Positions 14,796 to 23,935 of a stretch of DNA of 34,977 bases are shown piece by piece. The notes below the pieces were generated by a model, which saw only the letters and a list, made by a program, of their open reading frames with translations, was not told the origin of the DNA and did no database searches. The position numbers were made by a program, and so were the translations under genes. The stretch lies in contig CAMDRO010000023.1 in NCBI GenBank assembly GCA_945906795.1, positions 1 through 34,977 on the forward strand. Reading direction: 5' to 3'. Numbering within the stretch: position 1 is the first letter of the stretch; each line of letters starts with the position of its first letter. The DNA comes from Spirosoma fluviale. GTDB lineage: Bacteria; Bacteroidota; Bacteroidia; Cytophagales; Spirosomataceae.

Positions 14796-16817
14796 ATGAA
14801 ATCTCTCTTTTTAAAATCAATGTCCATTTGTGTACTGTTTGCACTGAGCGTTTGCCAACAAACCATCGCTCAAAAACAAGCTACTTTAGGAAATCGTAGT
14901 GCAGAAATCCTGCGTATTGGAGGACTTCAATTCAAAGACTTAAATAAAAATAAAAAACTGGATGCCTATGAAGATTGGCGTTTGCCTGTGGACGCTCGCG
15001 TAAAGGATCTTGTCTCCCAAATGAATCTTGAGGAAAAGGTGGGATTCATGCTCATCAGTACTACCCGAATGGGGGGTGATCAGGTTTTTGGCGCAGGTGT
15101 TCAACCTGGAGGGCCGCAAGCGCCGATTACCGAAGGCTTCAATGAAGAAGATTTAGTTCAGAGTACCAATATGTTTACACGTAAGCCTTTAACGAGTCCC
15201 AATTTATCTGCTGCAGGTACCACGAAAGGGGTAACAAAATTTCAATTACGACATTTCATTTTACGTGCAAATCCTTCTCCCGATATTTTAGCCAAATGGG
15301 CTAATCATTTACAAGAACTTTGTGAATCTAGCCGATTGGGAATTCCCGCGATTGTCGCATCAAATCCAAGAAACCATGTGACCACGGATGCGTCTGTTGG
15401 CCTAAGCGTGGGAGTGACTGCATTCTCTAAATGGCCAGGCGAATTGGGTTTAGCGGCCATGCGCGACTTTACATTGACGCGTAAATTTGCTGAAACCGCG
15501 GCCCAAGAATGGAAGGCGGTTGGTTTGCGAAAGGGCTACATGTACATGGCGGATTTGGCCACGGAACCTCGTTGGCAAAGAGTCGAAGGCACCTTCGGAG
15601 AAGATGCTGACTTGGCTTCCAATATGATCAAAGAAATCGTATTGGGGTTTCAAGGAACGAAATTGTCCAACACGTCAATCGCCATGACGACCAAACATTT
15701 TCCTGGGGGCGGACCCCAAGTAGAAGGACAAGATTCCCATTTCGACTGGGGGAAATTTGCTCATTATCCGGGGGGTATGTTTGACTTTCATTTAAAACCA
15801 TTTAAGGCGGCCATTGCCGCGGGAACTTCGGCCATCATGCCTTATTACTCGGCTCCCAAAGGAAAGGAATTTGAAGAGGTTGGCTTCTCGTTCAACAAGG
15901 CGATGATTGGTGATTTATTGCAAGATAAATTGGGCTTTCATGGCATTATTAATTCCGATACGGGTCCCATTGAAATGATGCCATGGGGAGTGGAAAATTT
16001 AACGATTGCCGAGCGTTATCAAAAAGCTTTACAAGCAGGTGTTGATATTTTTTCCGGTTCGGCAGATCCAGGTATTTTATTGGAGACCGTACAAAAAGGT
16101 TTGATTTTAGAATCTCGCATCGACCGGTCAGTCGCCAAATTATTAAAAGAAAAATTTGAATTAGGCTTATTTGAAAACCCTTATGTGGATGTCGACAATG
16201 CGCTGAAAATCGTTGGAAATAAGGAGGCCGTAGCCTCAGCAAATTTGGCCTTACGTAAATCGATTGTGCTGCTTAGAAATGACCAAAAAATGTTGCCTGT
16301 AGCCAAAAAGACCAAAGTTTATTTTGAAACTTATTTTAATACTGGCCGCAATAAAGATATTATTAAGGTAGCAAAACCGACTTATCCTGCATTTGAATTT
16401 GTGTCAACGAAAGAAGAAGCGGATGTTGTTTTGCTTTGGTTGATTCCTACCAGCGGGGGGTTGTTTAGTTCTCAAGGAGCGAAAATCGATTTGCGCTTAT
16501 CGGCCAATCGCATCGATGTCAATCATGTAAATGAGTTGATCGAAACTAAGCCCACCATAGTCGCCATCAATTATACCAACCCATGGGTGATTGAGGAAAT
16601 TGACAAAGGAAAAACTCGTGGAATCATCGCGACTTTTGGGACTACTCAGGAGGCTTTGTTGGACATTGTCAGTGGAAAATTCAAACCCACAGGCAAAATG
16701 CCATTTACGACGCCAAAAAATATGCAAGCGGTGGAGGCCAATAAGTCCGATGTTCCGGGCTATTTAGAAGGTCCAAATTATGGGTTATTTATGTTTGGGC
16801 ATGGCTTAGAGTATTAA
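14796..16817 (+). CDS. Glycoside hydrolase family 3 (beta-glucosidase-like), secreted
   Basis: A 673-residue protein with a signal peptide (about 1-26, ending QTIAQ). The GH3 N-terminal TIM-barrel carries KHFPGGG (300-306), and the nucleophile is D388 in FHGIINSDTG. The C-terminal alpha/beta sandwich (SIVLLRND, then LLWLIPTSGG, IVAINYTNPWVIEEI) is present, but the fibronectin III-like third domain of many GH3 enzymes is absent, as in a known shorter subfamily. Just after the signal, DLNKNKKLDAYED (48-60) looks like an EF-hand-type calcium loop. ATG 14796 was chosen because the signal peptide begins there; an upstream start at 14715 adds 27 residues in front of it. Likely role: periplasmic release of terminal beta-linked glucose or a related sugar; exact substrate unknown. 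Confidence 0.9.
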   Translation: MKSLFLKSMSICVLFALSVCQQTIAQKQATLGNRSAEILRIGGLQFKDLNKNKKLDAYEDWRLPVDARVKDLVSQMNLEEKVGFMLISTTRMGGDQVFGAGVQPGGPQAPITEGFNEEDLVQSTNMFTRKPLTSPNLSAAGTTKGVTKFQLRHFILRANPSPDILAKWANHLQELCESSRLGIPAIVASNPRNHVTTDASVGLSVGVTAFSKWPGELGLAAMRDFTLTRKFAETAAQEWKAVGLRKGYMYMADLATEPRWQRVEGTFGEDADLASNMIKEIVLGFQGTKLSNTSIAMTTKHFPGGGPQVEGQDSHFDWGKFAHYPGGMFDFHLKPFKAAIAAGTSAIMPYYSAPKGKEFEEVGFSFNKAMIGDLLQDKLGFHGIINSDTGPIEMMPWGVENLTIAERYQKALQAGVDIFSGSADPGILLETVQKGLILESRIDRSVAKLLKEKFELGLFENPYVDVDNALKIVGNKEAVASANLALRKSIVLLRNDQKMLPVAKKTKVYFETYFNTGRNKDIIKVAKPTYPAFEFVSTKEEADVVLLWLIPTSGGLFSSQGAKIDLRLSANRIDVNHVNELIETKPTIVAINYTNPWVIEEIDKGKTRGIIATFGTTQEALLDIVSGKFKPTGKMPFTTPKNMQAVEANKSDVPGYLEGPNYGLFMFGHGLEY

Positions 16818-16844
16818 AAATACCCCAAGCAAAGGAAGTATTTT
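16817..16844 (+). terminator. Weak hairpin after the GH3 gene
   Basis: AAAATAC (16817-16823) pairs with GTATTTT (16838-16844) directly at the stop codon. The T-run lies in the right arm. It is short and AT-rich but well placed. Confidence 0.4.
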
Positions 16845-16926
16845 GCATGTTGATTTTGATGTATTTCATCAGATTTATGTATTTTTATTAGGTCTTTTAT
16901 CCATTCATAGATCAGCCAAATTCCTT

Positions 16927-16934
16927 TACCTTTG
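16927..16934 (+). promoter_or_regulatory. -7 element TACCTTTG for the YdeI-like gene
   Basis: Exact TAnnTTTG match, 21 bp before ATG 16956. It implies a leader of only about 15 nt. Confidence 0.5.
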
Positions 16935-16955
16935 TGCCACTAATTTATTCGTTCC

Positions 16956-17594
16956 ATGAGCCCAAAAGTAGACGCCTTCCTTTTAAATGTCAAAAAATGG
17001 CGTGAAGAGCTAACTATTTTGAGATGCATTGTGATGGACAGTGGCTTAGTTGAAGAATTAAAATGGGGGGCGCCTTGCTATGTGCACGACCAGGCAAATG
17101 TCATCATCATCCAAGGGTTCAAAGAATATTTTGCCCTAATGTTTTTTAAAGGGGCGATCATGGAAGACCCGCAAGATCTGTTGCGCAAGCCGGGCGAAAA
17201 TACCCAGTCGGGCCGACAAATTCGCATGTACAGCATGGACGAAATGCTGGACCAAGAAGAAGTGTTGCGGGCTTATATTCAAAATGCCATCGCCATAGAA
17301 AAAACTGGGGTTAAAGTAGTCGTAAAAAAAACAGAAGAATATCCAGTTCCCTCAGAATTGGAAGAAAGCTTTGCGGCTAACAGCGATTTACAACATGCAT
17401 TTTATGGGCTGACCCCGGGGCGCCAACGAGCCTACTTATTGCATTTTGCGGAGGCTAAACAATCGGCCACACGCAAGGCTAGAATCGAAAAATATACTTC
17501 CCGTATTTTAAAAGGCAAAGGGATTTTAGACTGCTGGTGCGGACTCTCAAAACGTATGCCCACCTGCGATGGCTCGCATAAACAATTAGGTTAA
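16956..17594 (+). CDS. YdeI/OmdA-family protein (DUF1801 plus OmdA) with CDGSH iron-sulfur tail
   Basis: A 212-residue protein. Residues about 10-115 are a DUF1801 domain (LVEELKWGAPCYVHDQANVI, then ALMFFKGAIM). Residues about 130-187 are a bacteriocin-protection, YdeI or OmdA-type helical domain (SELEESFAANSDLQHAFYGLTPGRQRAYLLH). The last 20 residues contain C193-x-C195-x2-S-x3-P-x-C204-D-G-S-H208, an exact match to the CDGSH consensus that holds a 2Fe-2S cluster in mitoNEET-like proteins. Normally the CDGSH fold is a dimer of about 40-70 residues, so this short tail may bind iron-sulfur only in a dimer, or bind zinc. No signal peptide is seen, so it is cytosolic. Its function is unknown; the family has been linked to stress or peptide protection. 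Confidence 0.82.
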   Translation: MSPKVDAFLLNVKKWREELTILRCIVMDSGLVEELKWGAPCYVHDQANVIIIQGFKEYFALMFFKGAIMEDPQDLLRKPGENTQSGRQIRMYSMDEMLDQEEVLRAYIQNAIAIEKTGVKVVVKKTEEYPVPSELEESFAANSDLQHAFYGLTPGRQRAYLLHFAEAKQSATRKARIEKYTSRILKGKGILDCWCGLSKRMPTCDGSHKQLG

Positions 17595-17646
17595 ATTTTA
17601 ATCCTTTGGATATTGCCAAAATTGGCAAATATAAACAATCTCCTTT

Positions 17647-17677
17647 AAAAAAACGGCCCGAAATTCGAGCCGTTTTT
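17647..17677. terminator. Bidirectional terminator
   Basis: AAAAACGGC (17649-17657) pairs with GCCGTTTTT (17669-17677), with an inner CGAA/TTCG extension. A and T runs on both sides let it work for both the YdeI-like gene and the converging GH106 gene. Confidence 0.85.
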
Positions 17678-17682
17678 CAATT

Positions 17683-20600
17683 CTATTTGCTCCAAACTAT
17701 GGCCTTCGTATAAGGCTGCAAAATCACAGGTCCTACTAAACCATATTCTTGAATGATACCGCGGTCAGAAACGGCCTTATTTAAGCTATGTAATTTATTG
17801 TTTAAAGTCGTGGCCACTCGTATTTCAATTTTATTGTCCCCAGCTTTTAAACTGTTTCCCAAATCCGCCACAGCACTAATTTGGTCTATGGCAATGGCTT
17901 GGCCATTCACCCTCAAGGTAAACGTATCAACCACCTGACCCAAACTTAATTTAGCTCCGTTTTTCGCTGAAGTCCAGTCATTAGGTAATGTCAAATGGTA
18001 GGTATAAGTCCCAATCCCAGATACGTTTTTCAACGCGTCTATATCAGGCCACGCTTGCAATGAGCTTAAATCCAATGAAATAATCGGCTTGACAGTCTCT
18101 GCACCCGAGGCACCCAAACTTCCATAGTTGTTTTTGGGTTGCCAATCTTCAACGCTCAACTTCCAAGCACCCCGAGTCAAATTCATTTTATCTAGTGTGA
18201 CGCCTAGTTTAGTTTGAACGCTTTTCCCATCGCTTAAAGTCGTGTTGTAAGTTCCTGCTTTATTAGCCAAAATAGATAAACTTCCATTATTTGATTGAAT
18301 CACTCCATCAGCATCCGTCGACTGAACATATACCGAAGAAGATGCCAATCCCACATGAGCGAGATCTTTTGAAATTCCGATCAACATAGACTCGTCCACG
18401 TACAAACGGATATCGACCGTCACCTGTTTCCCGTTCGAAGTATAGTGGGCAATGGGGCTTATTTCTCCAGACCATGCATTTAAAATATAGGGCTGTCCAT
18501 TCCCTTCCAAAGTAATTTTTGTATTCAATGGCGAGCCAATTTTTGTTCCATGATTTAATCCCTTCACACGAATGGTTTTAGGCTCTTCAAAAATATTTCC
18601 GGGCGTAATCGTCATCCCTTTATAGCGCTCTTCTTTGCTGTTTGGCATAGCCGGAATTTGGTCATCCCCTTGATTATATAAAAAGTAATAATCACTTGAC
18701 GTTTTAGGATCATGCCTCCGCATGCTCATCAAATTAGATGGTTTCGTCGTTTGCGCACTTGGTAAAATTCCTAAGGACTTTAATAAGACTGGAACCTCTT
18801 GTTCTGTGGCGATCGAATGAACCGATTTTTGCTGTAGTAATTGTACCAGAATTTTCTTCAAAACCGCATCCTCTGAAGGCGTATTTCCAGGAGTGCGCGT
18901 AGGAAGTGGCCCCACAATTATAACCGGTAAATCTTTTTTAGCATAGGCCAAAACCTTTTCTGCCATCGAGACAGGCAAAGTATTTTTAGCTGGATTAAAT
19001 GTGGCGGCAGATTGCAATAAACCATTTAATAAAAATGCCTTATACGCGGGGCCCGCGTCAAAAAGTCTTTGCTTAGACACCTCCACTTGTGGCAACGACA
19101 TCAAGCTTGGGTTTAAATAATCCCAAGTAAACCCATGTTCCTGAAGAGCCAAGTCGTTCCAAAAACGCACATTCCCTATGCCCGCCGAGAAGGGTGCTGG
19201 AAAGGAATAGTTTTGCATGTACACCGCTAAATCTATTTTCGCCACCCCTTGCTTCATTACCTGCTCATTTCGCGCCAACCAATCATTGATCATGGGTGCA
19301 TCTGCTGCCCAAATCGGATTTCTTGGGCCCCAACTATTTGAAAAACTGGCTTCTCCAAAAGAATTGTATCCGGGCCAAACCGATTTTGGATTGAACGTAT
19401 ACGGGTATACGTGATAGACCCCTTTGGTCTGCCCACTAGCAAAACACTTGTTCATCCGAACAATAATATCTTGAAAAGTTTGTACATAATTCAGTGAACG
19501 AGCGGCGGCTAGTTCATTCGAATACCAGGTATTTCCACTGATGTGATTCGCGGATGCCATAGGTCTGTACACATCTATTTGGTCCCCAGACGAAAGCGTT
19601 TCATGCTCGGGTCGGTTTAAATTATAGGTGACGTCTAATTGATCAGGAGTATTCACCGTGGGCACATCTTCGGGTTGAAGTCTTAGGGCCAAATTATACT
19701 TATTTGCCCACTGGGTAAAAGGGATAATTCTGTTTTCAACAAATAAATCGGTTCGAACTTTATTGTAATCGGCCCGAATGCGGACATCACTTTTATCGCT
19801 GTAAGTATAATAATGATCTATATCTAAACCTCCACCTCGGCCTCCAAAAATTCGGTCTATGCCTTCGTCAATTAATGCCGGTAAATGGTTCATTAAATCA
19901 TAGCCCAATTGGGCTTTAAAATCTTTGGCCATATTGCTACTCCAAACATCACTAGGAGCGCCAAAACCGTCAATCGAATGGGAATCCACAAAAATATCGC
20001 CTCCGCCATTGGCCTTGAAAAGACTTTTAATGCTTTCAGTCCAATAGGATTCATACCCGCTAATTAATAAGTTGGTCCCTGCTAAACTAAACACTTCTGG
20101 TTGTGGATCTACTGCCACCACCCTGATCGTAATTAAAATCCAGTTAGCCTCTCCCGCTGGCGCCGCCCATTGCAAGCGGCCTGTCGTGGAACCGCCAAAA
20201 AATCCTAAGGTATTTTTATGTACAATCTTATCCGTCAATGAAACCCCCGATGCATGATCGATCGTTACTAATTTTGACCCTTTTGTTGGCATTTTACTAA
20301 TTTTATATGCCGCTACAGAAAGAATCGTTCCTTTTCCAGGCAAGGAGTCGTTAAATACTTTTCCTGCCAAAATCATCGTGTCAGCAGCGGATAAAGTTTT
20401 ACGAACATAATCATGCTTCATTGAAAAAGTGCCCGTCACAGGGGCACCAATTCTATACTTTAAGCTGACTTTGATCCCTAATTCATTCGCCTTTTTTAAC
20501 ACGGCTTCTATTTGGTTCCGTGTAGGCTCGCCTCCTTGGCCTATCTCGACTCCCGCGATTCCGGCGGCTTTCATGTCGACCAACTGTTTTTCCAGCTCGG

Positions 20601-20799
20601 CAATTTCAGCGGTTTCAGGTGGGAAATTCCAACGAACCCAAGGAAGATCTTCAGTCCCAGGTTTTAAAAATGATTGGTTGGTTAAGGAGGTAACGGGGTT
20701 TAATGGTTGGTATGTCGGAGCCCAACTCGATTTTTTACTACAGGCCCAAAAAGCCATTGGGGACAACAACAAAAGATAGGTCCAATGTTTGATTTTCAT
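17683..20799 (-). CDS. GH106-type alpha-L-rhamnosidase, lipoprotein
   Basis: A 1038-residue enzyme. The N-terminus (KIKHWTYLLLLSPMAFWACSKKS) is a lipoprotein signal with C20 as the lipidated residue, so it is anchored in the cell envelope. A RWNFPPETAEIAELEKQLVDM stretch and GIAGVEIGQGG open the TIM-barrel; further family-like segments are DIFVDSHSIDGFGAPSDVW, then YNSFGEASFSNSWGPRNPIW and WLARNEQVMKQGVAKIDLAV. The C-terminal ~150 residues (TYHLTLPNDW to VDTFTLRVNGQ) form a galactose-binding-like beta domain. GH106 enzymes remove alpha-L-rhamnose from pectins, arabinogalactans or similar glycans. Catalytic glutamates were not assigned. It has its own terminator, so it is probably monocistronic. 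It resembles GH106 in layout, but another large glycosidase family with the same layout is possible. Confidence 0.8.
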   Translation of the reverse strand: MKIKHWTYLLLLSPMAFWACSKKSSWAPTYQPLNPVTSLTNQSFLKPGTEDLPWVRWNFPPETAEIAELEKQLVDMKAAGIAGVEIGQGGEPTRNQIEAVLKKANELGIKVSLKYRIGAPVTGTFSMKHDYVRKTLSAADTMILAGKVFNDSLPGKGTILSVAAYKISKMPTKGSKLVTIDHASGVSLTDKIVHKNTLGFFGGSTTGRLQWAAPAGEANWILITIRVVAVDPQPEVFSLAGTNLLISGYESYWTESIKSLFKANGGGDIFVDSHSIDGFGAPSDVWSSNMAKDFKAQLGYDLMNHLPALIDEGIDRIFGGRGGGLDIDHYYTYSDKSDVRIRADYNKVRTDLFVENRIIPFTQWANKYNLALRLQPEDVPTVNTPDQLDVTYNLNRPEHETLSSGDQIDVYRPMASANHISGNTWYSNELAAARSLNYVQTFQDIIVRMNKCFASGQTKGVYHVYPYTFNPKSVWPGYNSFGEASFSNSWGPRNPIWAADAPMINDWLARNEQVMKQGVAKIDLAVYMQNYSFPAPFSAGIGNVRFWNDLALQEHGFTWDYLNPSLMSLPQVEVSKQRLFDAGPAYKAFLLNGLLQSAATFNPAKNTLPVSMAEKVLAYAKKDLPVIIVGPLPTRTPGNTPSEDAVLKKILVQLLQQKSVHSIATEQEVPVLLKSLGILPSAQTTKPSNLMSMRRHDPKTSSDYYFLYNQGDDQIPAMPNSKEERYKGMTITPGNIFEEPKTIRVKGLNHGTKIGSPLNTKITLEGNGQPYILNAWSGEISPIAHYTSNGKQVTVDIRLYVDESMLIGISKDLAHVGLASSSVYVQSTDADGVIQSNNGSLSILANKAGTYNTTLSDGKSVQTKLGVTLDKMNLTRGAWKLSVEDWQPKNNYGSLGASGAETVKPIISLDLSSLQAWPDIDALKNVSGIGTYTYHLTLPNDWTSAKNGAKLSLGQVVDTFTLRVNGQAIAIDQISAVADLGNSLKAGDNKIEIRVATTLNNKLHSLNKAVSDRGIIQEYGLVGPVILQPYTKAIVWSK

Positions 20800-21175
20800 A
20801 ATTTTTATAGGTTTACCCTGTAAATTAATAAAAAAAAAACAAGAAGCATTCTTAGATTGAATATAGCAGATAAAATACTTGCTTGTGTCGATATGATTTT
20901 GGTCTCAAAATTCGCTAGGCTACACCATTCGATTTTACAAATAGCTTCACCATTACTTTTCCTTGTGAATCATAATGTAGGCATCATGCCATTTATTCAG
21001 TAAATATTGCAATCGTTTTGATACCAATCATAAAATCATATTTTTTTTAATACGCACCATCGTGAATTGAATAAGGAAGTAGCCAAAAAAGCCTCTATCT
21101 AAGAATTCAGAAAAAGCTTTTGAGGGATAAAATGTTGATCTGTTAAATGACCAACATTTTTTGGAATTGCGCATA
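20800..21175. other. Gene-free upstream region of the GH106 gene
   Basis: 376 bp without a supported gene. It must hold the GH106 promoter, but no exact TAnnTTTG was found. The minus strand shows short, broken open frames around 20920-21070 (for example YDSQGKVMVKLFVKSNG with stops on both sides) that may be a gene relic. The hairpin at 21129-21160 belongs to the HxlR gene. Confidence 0.45.
21129..21160 (-). terminator. Hairpin after the HxlR pseudogene
   Basis: AAAATGTTG (21129-21137) pairs with CAACATTTT (21152-21160). It lies 16 bp past the HxlR stop on the minus strand. The T-run is short on that side and better on the plus strand. Confidence 0.5.
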
Positions 21176-21594
21176 TTACGTACTGATATCCTTGATGTAG
21201 TTGGCCTTATCTGTTTTCATTTTTGTTTGTACATCCCGAGTATAGGTATTTCCAAGGTGATTATAATAAAACTTGGTCGTAAACAACATTAATTCGAACA
21301 GTAAGGGAAGCGTTTCCAATCCCTTCTTTTCTAACAAATAATAGACAATTTCTTATTTATTTCTCCTTTAGTCCGGCTAATAAAGCCCATATTCTCTAGT
21401 TTTTTTAAGCGATTGGACAACATTTTACTCGGCATCTTTTCAGGAGATTCTTTGAACTCAATAAATAGCGTTTTATAAAGAAGAATCATGCCTCTAAATA
21501 TTAACAAATTCCATTTATCTCCCGAAACATCTAAGCCGATTGCAATGGGGCATAATGACCGAAATGCAATATTATTTCCCTCTTCTATAATCAA
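21176..21594 (-). pseudogene. HxlR-type winged-helix regulator, one frameshift
   Basis: From ATG 21594 the frame gives a good HxlR start: RSLCPIAIGLDVSGDKWNLL, then KMPSKMLSNRLKKLENMGF, to about residue 83. It then hits TAG at 21333-21331. One frame over, the rest of the domain continues as YYLLEKKGLETLPLLFEL, then MLFTTKFYYNHLG, to TAA 21178-21176. Together this makes a full-length HxlR protein of about 138 residues. The shift is one missing base near 21340, in an ATTGTCTATTATTTG stretch that is not a long homopolymer. HxlR proteins repress or activate adjacent genes in response to reactive compounds; the target here is unclear, and the gene downstream of it is missing. Confidence 0.83.
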
Positions 21595-21664
21595 AACAAA
21601 AATATATCAAATAGAATTGCCTACAGGATTTTTAATTAATTAAAATCGCTTATAGAAAGCATTG

Positions 21665-21690
21665 AAAAAAGCCTCGAAATCGCAAGGCTT
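21665..21690 (-). terminator. Terminator of the second TIM-barrel gene
   Basis: On the minus strand AAGCCT (21690-21685) pairs with AGGCTT (21674-21669) and is followed by a T-run, 25 bp after the stop at 21715. Confidence 0.7.
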
Positions 21691-21714
21691 CTCATATTTC
21701 ATAAATAGGGGATG

Positions 21715-22596
21715 CTATTTGAAGCCAAATTTAGATAAGCCTTTATGGCTAATCACAATCGCTTCTAAAGCCGTTTCATTGTAACAAGCATCTTGCTCCA
21801 CAAAATAATACTGCATTCCGGCTAATTTTTTATTGTCTAAAATACGCTTGAAATCGATTTTTCCGTTGCCCACTGGAGCAAAACGACCTTGGTCATCCAT
21901 ATCTTTTATGTGCCAAATTTTAAATCTTCCTGGATAACGTTTGAAATAAGCCACTGGATCAGCACCCGCTTTGGTCACCCAATATAAGTCCATTTGAAAA
22001 TTAACAAACTTTGGATTGCAATGCTCTAATAAATAATCGAACACCACATTTCCATCCGCATCTTTTGAAAATTCAAAATCATGGTTGTGGTATAATAGTT
22101 GCAAACCTGCCGCTGTACATTTCTCCCCTAATTTGTCTAAGATTTCTGCCAAATTCTTCGCGCCACCTTTCATGGCCATTCTCTTATTTACATTATCATA
22201 GGTAAATAAGCCCATTGGCGGAACAGGAATGACGAAATATTTAAAACCTGCCAACTTCAAATCGGCGATTTGTTGGTCCACATTCTCGAAATTAACCGTT
22301 CCCTGGTGAGACGACAAAGGCTTTAATTTCATCTCGTCTAATAAAGATTTGAAATCCGCTGGCGATAAATTATAAAATTTTCCATTATTGTAACCCGAAG
22401 ACTCAACGTTTAAATAACCCGCTTGAGCTACTTTTTCTAAGGTCGCGCGCGCCTCTTTCATCATCGCATCGCGAACCGTATACAAAGCTAATCCGCCAAA
22501 AGGCTTATCAGCAACACCCGATTTTTCAGTCGGCTTAAAAGAAAACAAGGACATGGCCACCACAGCACAAGCCAATAAAATAGGTTTCATTTTCAT
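21715..22596 (-). CDS. Secreted sugar phosphate isomerase/epimerase-like TIM-barrel protein
   Basis: A 293-residue protein with a signal peptide (MKMKPILLACAVVAMSLFS). It belongs to the same superfamily as 9666-10562 but to a different, IolE-like branch. The metal-site segments are YHNHDFEF (169-176), D203 in FQMDLYW, H229 in IWHIKD and E267 in YFVEQD. Bacteroidota genomes carry many such exported proteins beside glycoside-oxidation genes, which suggests periplasmic isomerisation or lysis of keto-sugars. It has its own terminator. It differs from the Tat-type paralogue by using a normal Sec signal, so it should be exported unfolded. Confidence 0.87.
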   Translation of the reverse strand: MKMKPILLACAVVAMSLFSFKPTEKSGVADKPFGGLALYTVRDAMMKEARATLEKVAQAGYLNVESSGYNNGKFYNLSPADFKSLLDEMKLKPLSSHQGTVNFENVDQQIADLKLAGFKYFVIPVPPMGLFTYDNVNKRMAMKGGAKNLAEILDKLGEKCTAAGLQLLYHNHDFEFSKDADGNVVFDYLLEHCNPKFVNFQMDLYWVTKAGADPVAYFKRYPGRFKIWHIKDMDDQGRFAPVGNGKIDFKRILDNKKLAGMQYYFVEQDACYNETALEAIVISHKGLSKFGFK

Positions 22597-22728
22597 CTTT
22601 AATTTTTTTAGAAATTCAAATAATAATTTATTATACGTTTATGAGAACAGAATCAATGGATGAGGATTGGAGATGAAATAGATTAATCAAAAATAGTAAA
22701 TTAGAAGCAAAAGCAATTCATTTTCTAC

Positions 22729-23079
22729 TTAAAAAGAGAAAAAATTAGCCATGATACGTTCCCTATCTTCATTCTCTTGGCTATTCTTGTGATATAACTC
22801 AACAAAAACGATCTTCTATATCTTTTGGGAAATAGGCATAAACTAATCTCAGCCCCGAATTAACACCTCGGCCTTTCAAAGACTTACAAGCCAGTTTTTT
22901 CACCTTAATGATACAAGCGTTCAGCTTTAAATCATTTATCTCAAAAAAAATGGGGGTCGCTTATTGGGAAATACCAGTAAGATTTGCTTGATCATGGCCA
23001 AATCTTCTGTCAATGAACGATACTTCTTTAGCAATGATTTTAGATCTTTTTTAAATTCATCAAGCTCGACAAAGATCAT
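22729..23079 (-). pseudogene. RelE-type toxin, two compensating frameshifts
   Basis: ATG 23079 overlaps the antitoxin stop by 4 bp (ATGA). The frame gives MIFVELDEFKKDLKSLLKK, then YRSLTEDLAMIKQILLVFPN, and stops after KRPPFFLR. One base shift in a run of eight T (minus strand, about 22953-22960) leads into FEINDLKLNACIIKVKKLAC, then KSLKGRGVNSGLRLVYAYFP. A second shift at a run of five T (about 22803-22807) gives VELYHKNSQENEDRERIM, ending at TAA 22731-22729. The KGRGVNSGLR(LV)YAYF and ENEDRERI segments are those of a common RelE/ParE-superfamily toxin. The full span is exactly 117 codons, so the shifts cancel. Both are in T runs, so assembly errors are possible. If real, the mRNA-cleaving toxin is dead. 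Confidence 0.83.
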
Positions 23080-23876
23080 GATTCTTCATTTTCCTCATCA
23101 TAATTTCTAACAGAAAAAGGGGCCTCTCGATAAAAAACTAGTTCATAATTGATTTCTTCCCCCTTCTTTGAGGCTAACCATGGAACGTCTTTATGGGAAT
23201 ATTGACTAATGGCAGCTGCTGACCAATCGCTCATTTGTTCAATCACGCGATCAATCACATCTGTTTCACTCGCTTTCAGCTCTTGTAAATCTGCTTTCAC
23301 TAAAGGCAAATAACGCGTTTGAGCATACCCGCGATATGCCGTTTTTACTCGTTGGAGCTGCTTACTTTCAATCATTTGATGAATAAGCTTATCTAGCTTT
23401 TGAGGAACTGGCCCAAACGGAAGTTTTCGGTATTTTGCCCCCGTTAAATGCTCTTCATATAACTCGTAATAATTGAAATCAGAAAAATAGAGCAATTTGT
23501 ACAAGACTGTTTCACCCACATTAGGTTTTCCCGCACAGCGCTCTAACATATAAAGTATTACGTTTTTAAATTTTTCTATGTGAAGCTTTGGAACTGAAAT
23601 TCGTTCCTTTTTCTCCAAAGAAATGGACGGCTCAACTACAAAATTCGGATTCAATTCAAAATCAGGCGACAAAAATTCATCTAACGAAAAACCCAATTGT
23701 AGTGACAATTTGTGCAACTCCAAAACATCAACTCCTCTATTTCCCAACTCAATTTGTGTTAAGGAAGACCTTGAAATATGAACCCTTTTAGCCAAGTCTT
23801 CTTGCGATAACCCCTTTCTCTTTCGAAGCTCTGTTACCCTAAATCCTATATCCTTTTTAGTCAAATAGTCCTGCAT
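23076..23876 (-). CDS. HTH-Panacea (DUF4065) antitoxin
   Basis: A 266-residue protein. Residues about 8-66 are an XRE helix-turn-helix (GFRVTELRKRKGLSQEDLAK, then VHISRSSLTQIELGNRGVDV). Residues about 100-235 are a Panacea/DUF4065 domain (NVILYMLERCAGKPNVGETV, then LYKLLYFSDFNYYELY, LPFGPVPQ). Panacea domains are antitoxins that neutralise many unrelated toxins, and HTH fusions also repress their own operon. ATG 23876 was chosen because the promoter's -7 element (23912-23905) puts the transcript start near 23898, inside the alternative ATG at 23903; an AAAGGAT precedes 23876. The antitoxin is intact while its toxin, overlapping by 4 bp, is frameshifted. Confidence 0.88.
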   Translation of the reverse strand: MQDYLTKKDIGFRVTELRKRKGLSQEDLAKRVHISRSSLTQIELGNRGVDVLELHKLSLQLGFSLDEFLSPDFELNPNFVVEPSISLEKKERISVPKLHIEKFKNVILYMLERCAGKPNVGETVLYKLLYFSDFNYYELYEEHLTGAKYRKLPFGPVPQKLDKLIHQMIESKQLQRVKTAYRGYAQTRYLPLVKADLQELKASETDVIDRVIEQMSDWSAAAISQYSHKDVPWLASKKGEEINYELVFYREAPFSVRNYDEENEES

Positions 23877-23904
23877 GTCAATCCTTTTAAAAAAATACAA
23901 CATG

Positions 23905-23935
23905 CAAAGGTAAAAAAAGTTCGATATAAGAACAA
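23905..23935 (-). promoter_or_regulatory. Promoter of the HTH-Panacea antitoxin operon
   Basis: On the minus strand, -33 TTG (23935-23933) is followed after 20 bp by TACCTTTG (23912-23905), an exact Bacteroidota -33/-7 pair. It predicts a start of transcription near 23898. Confidence 0.65.

Noticed and set aside
20920-21070. Minus-strand fragments such as YDSQGKVMVKLFVKSNG
   Set aside because: Short, interrupted by stops on both sides and not matched to any family I know; a gene relic is possible but unsupported.
22953-22960. Programmed frameshift or phase-variable run of eight T in the RelE-type toxin
   Set aside because: A second, opposite shift is also needed to finish the protein, so simple slippage at one site would not restore it; loss of function or error is the simpler reading.
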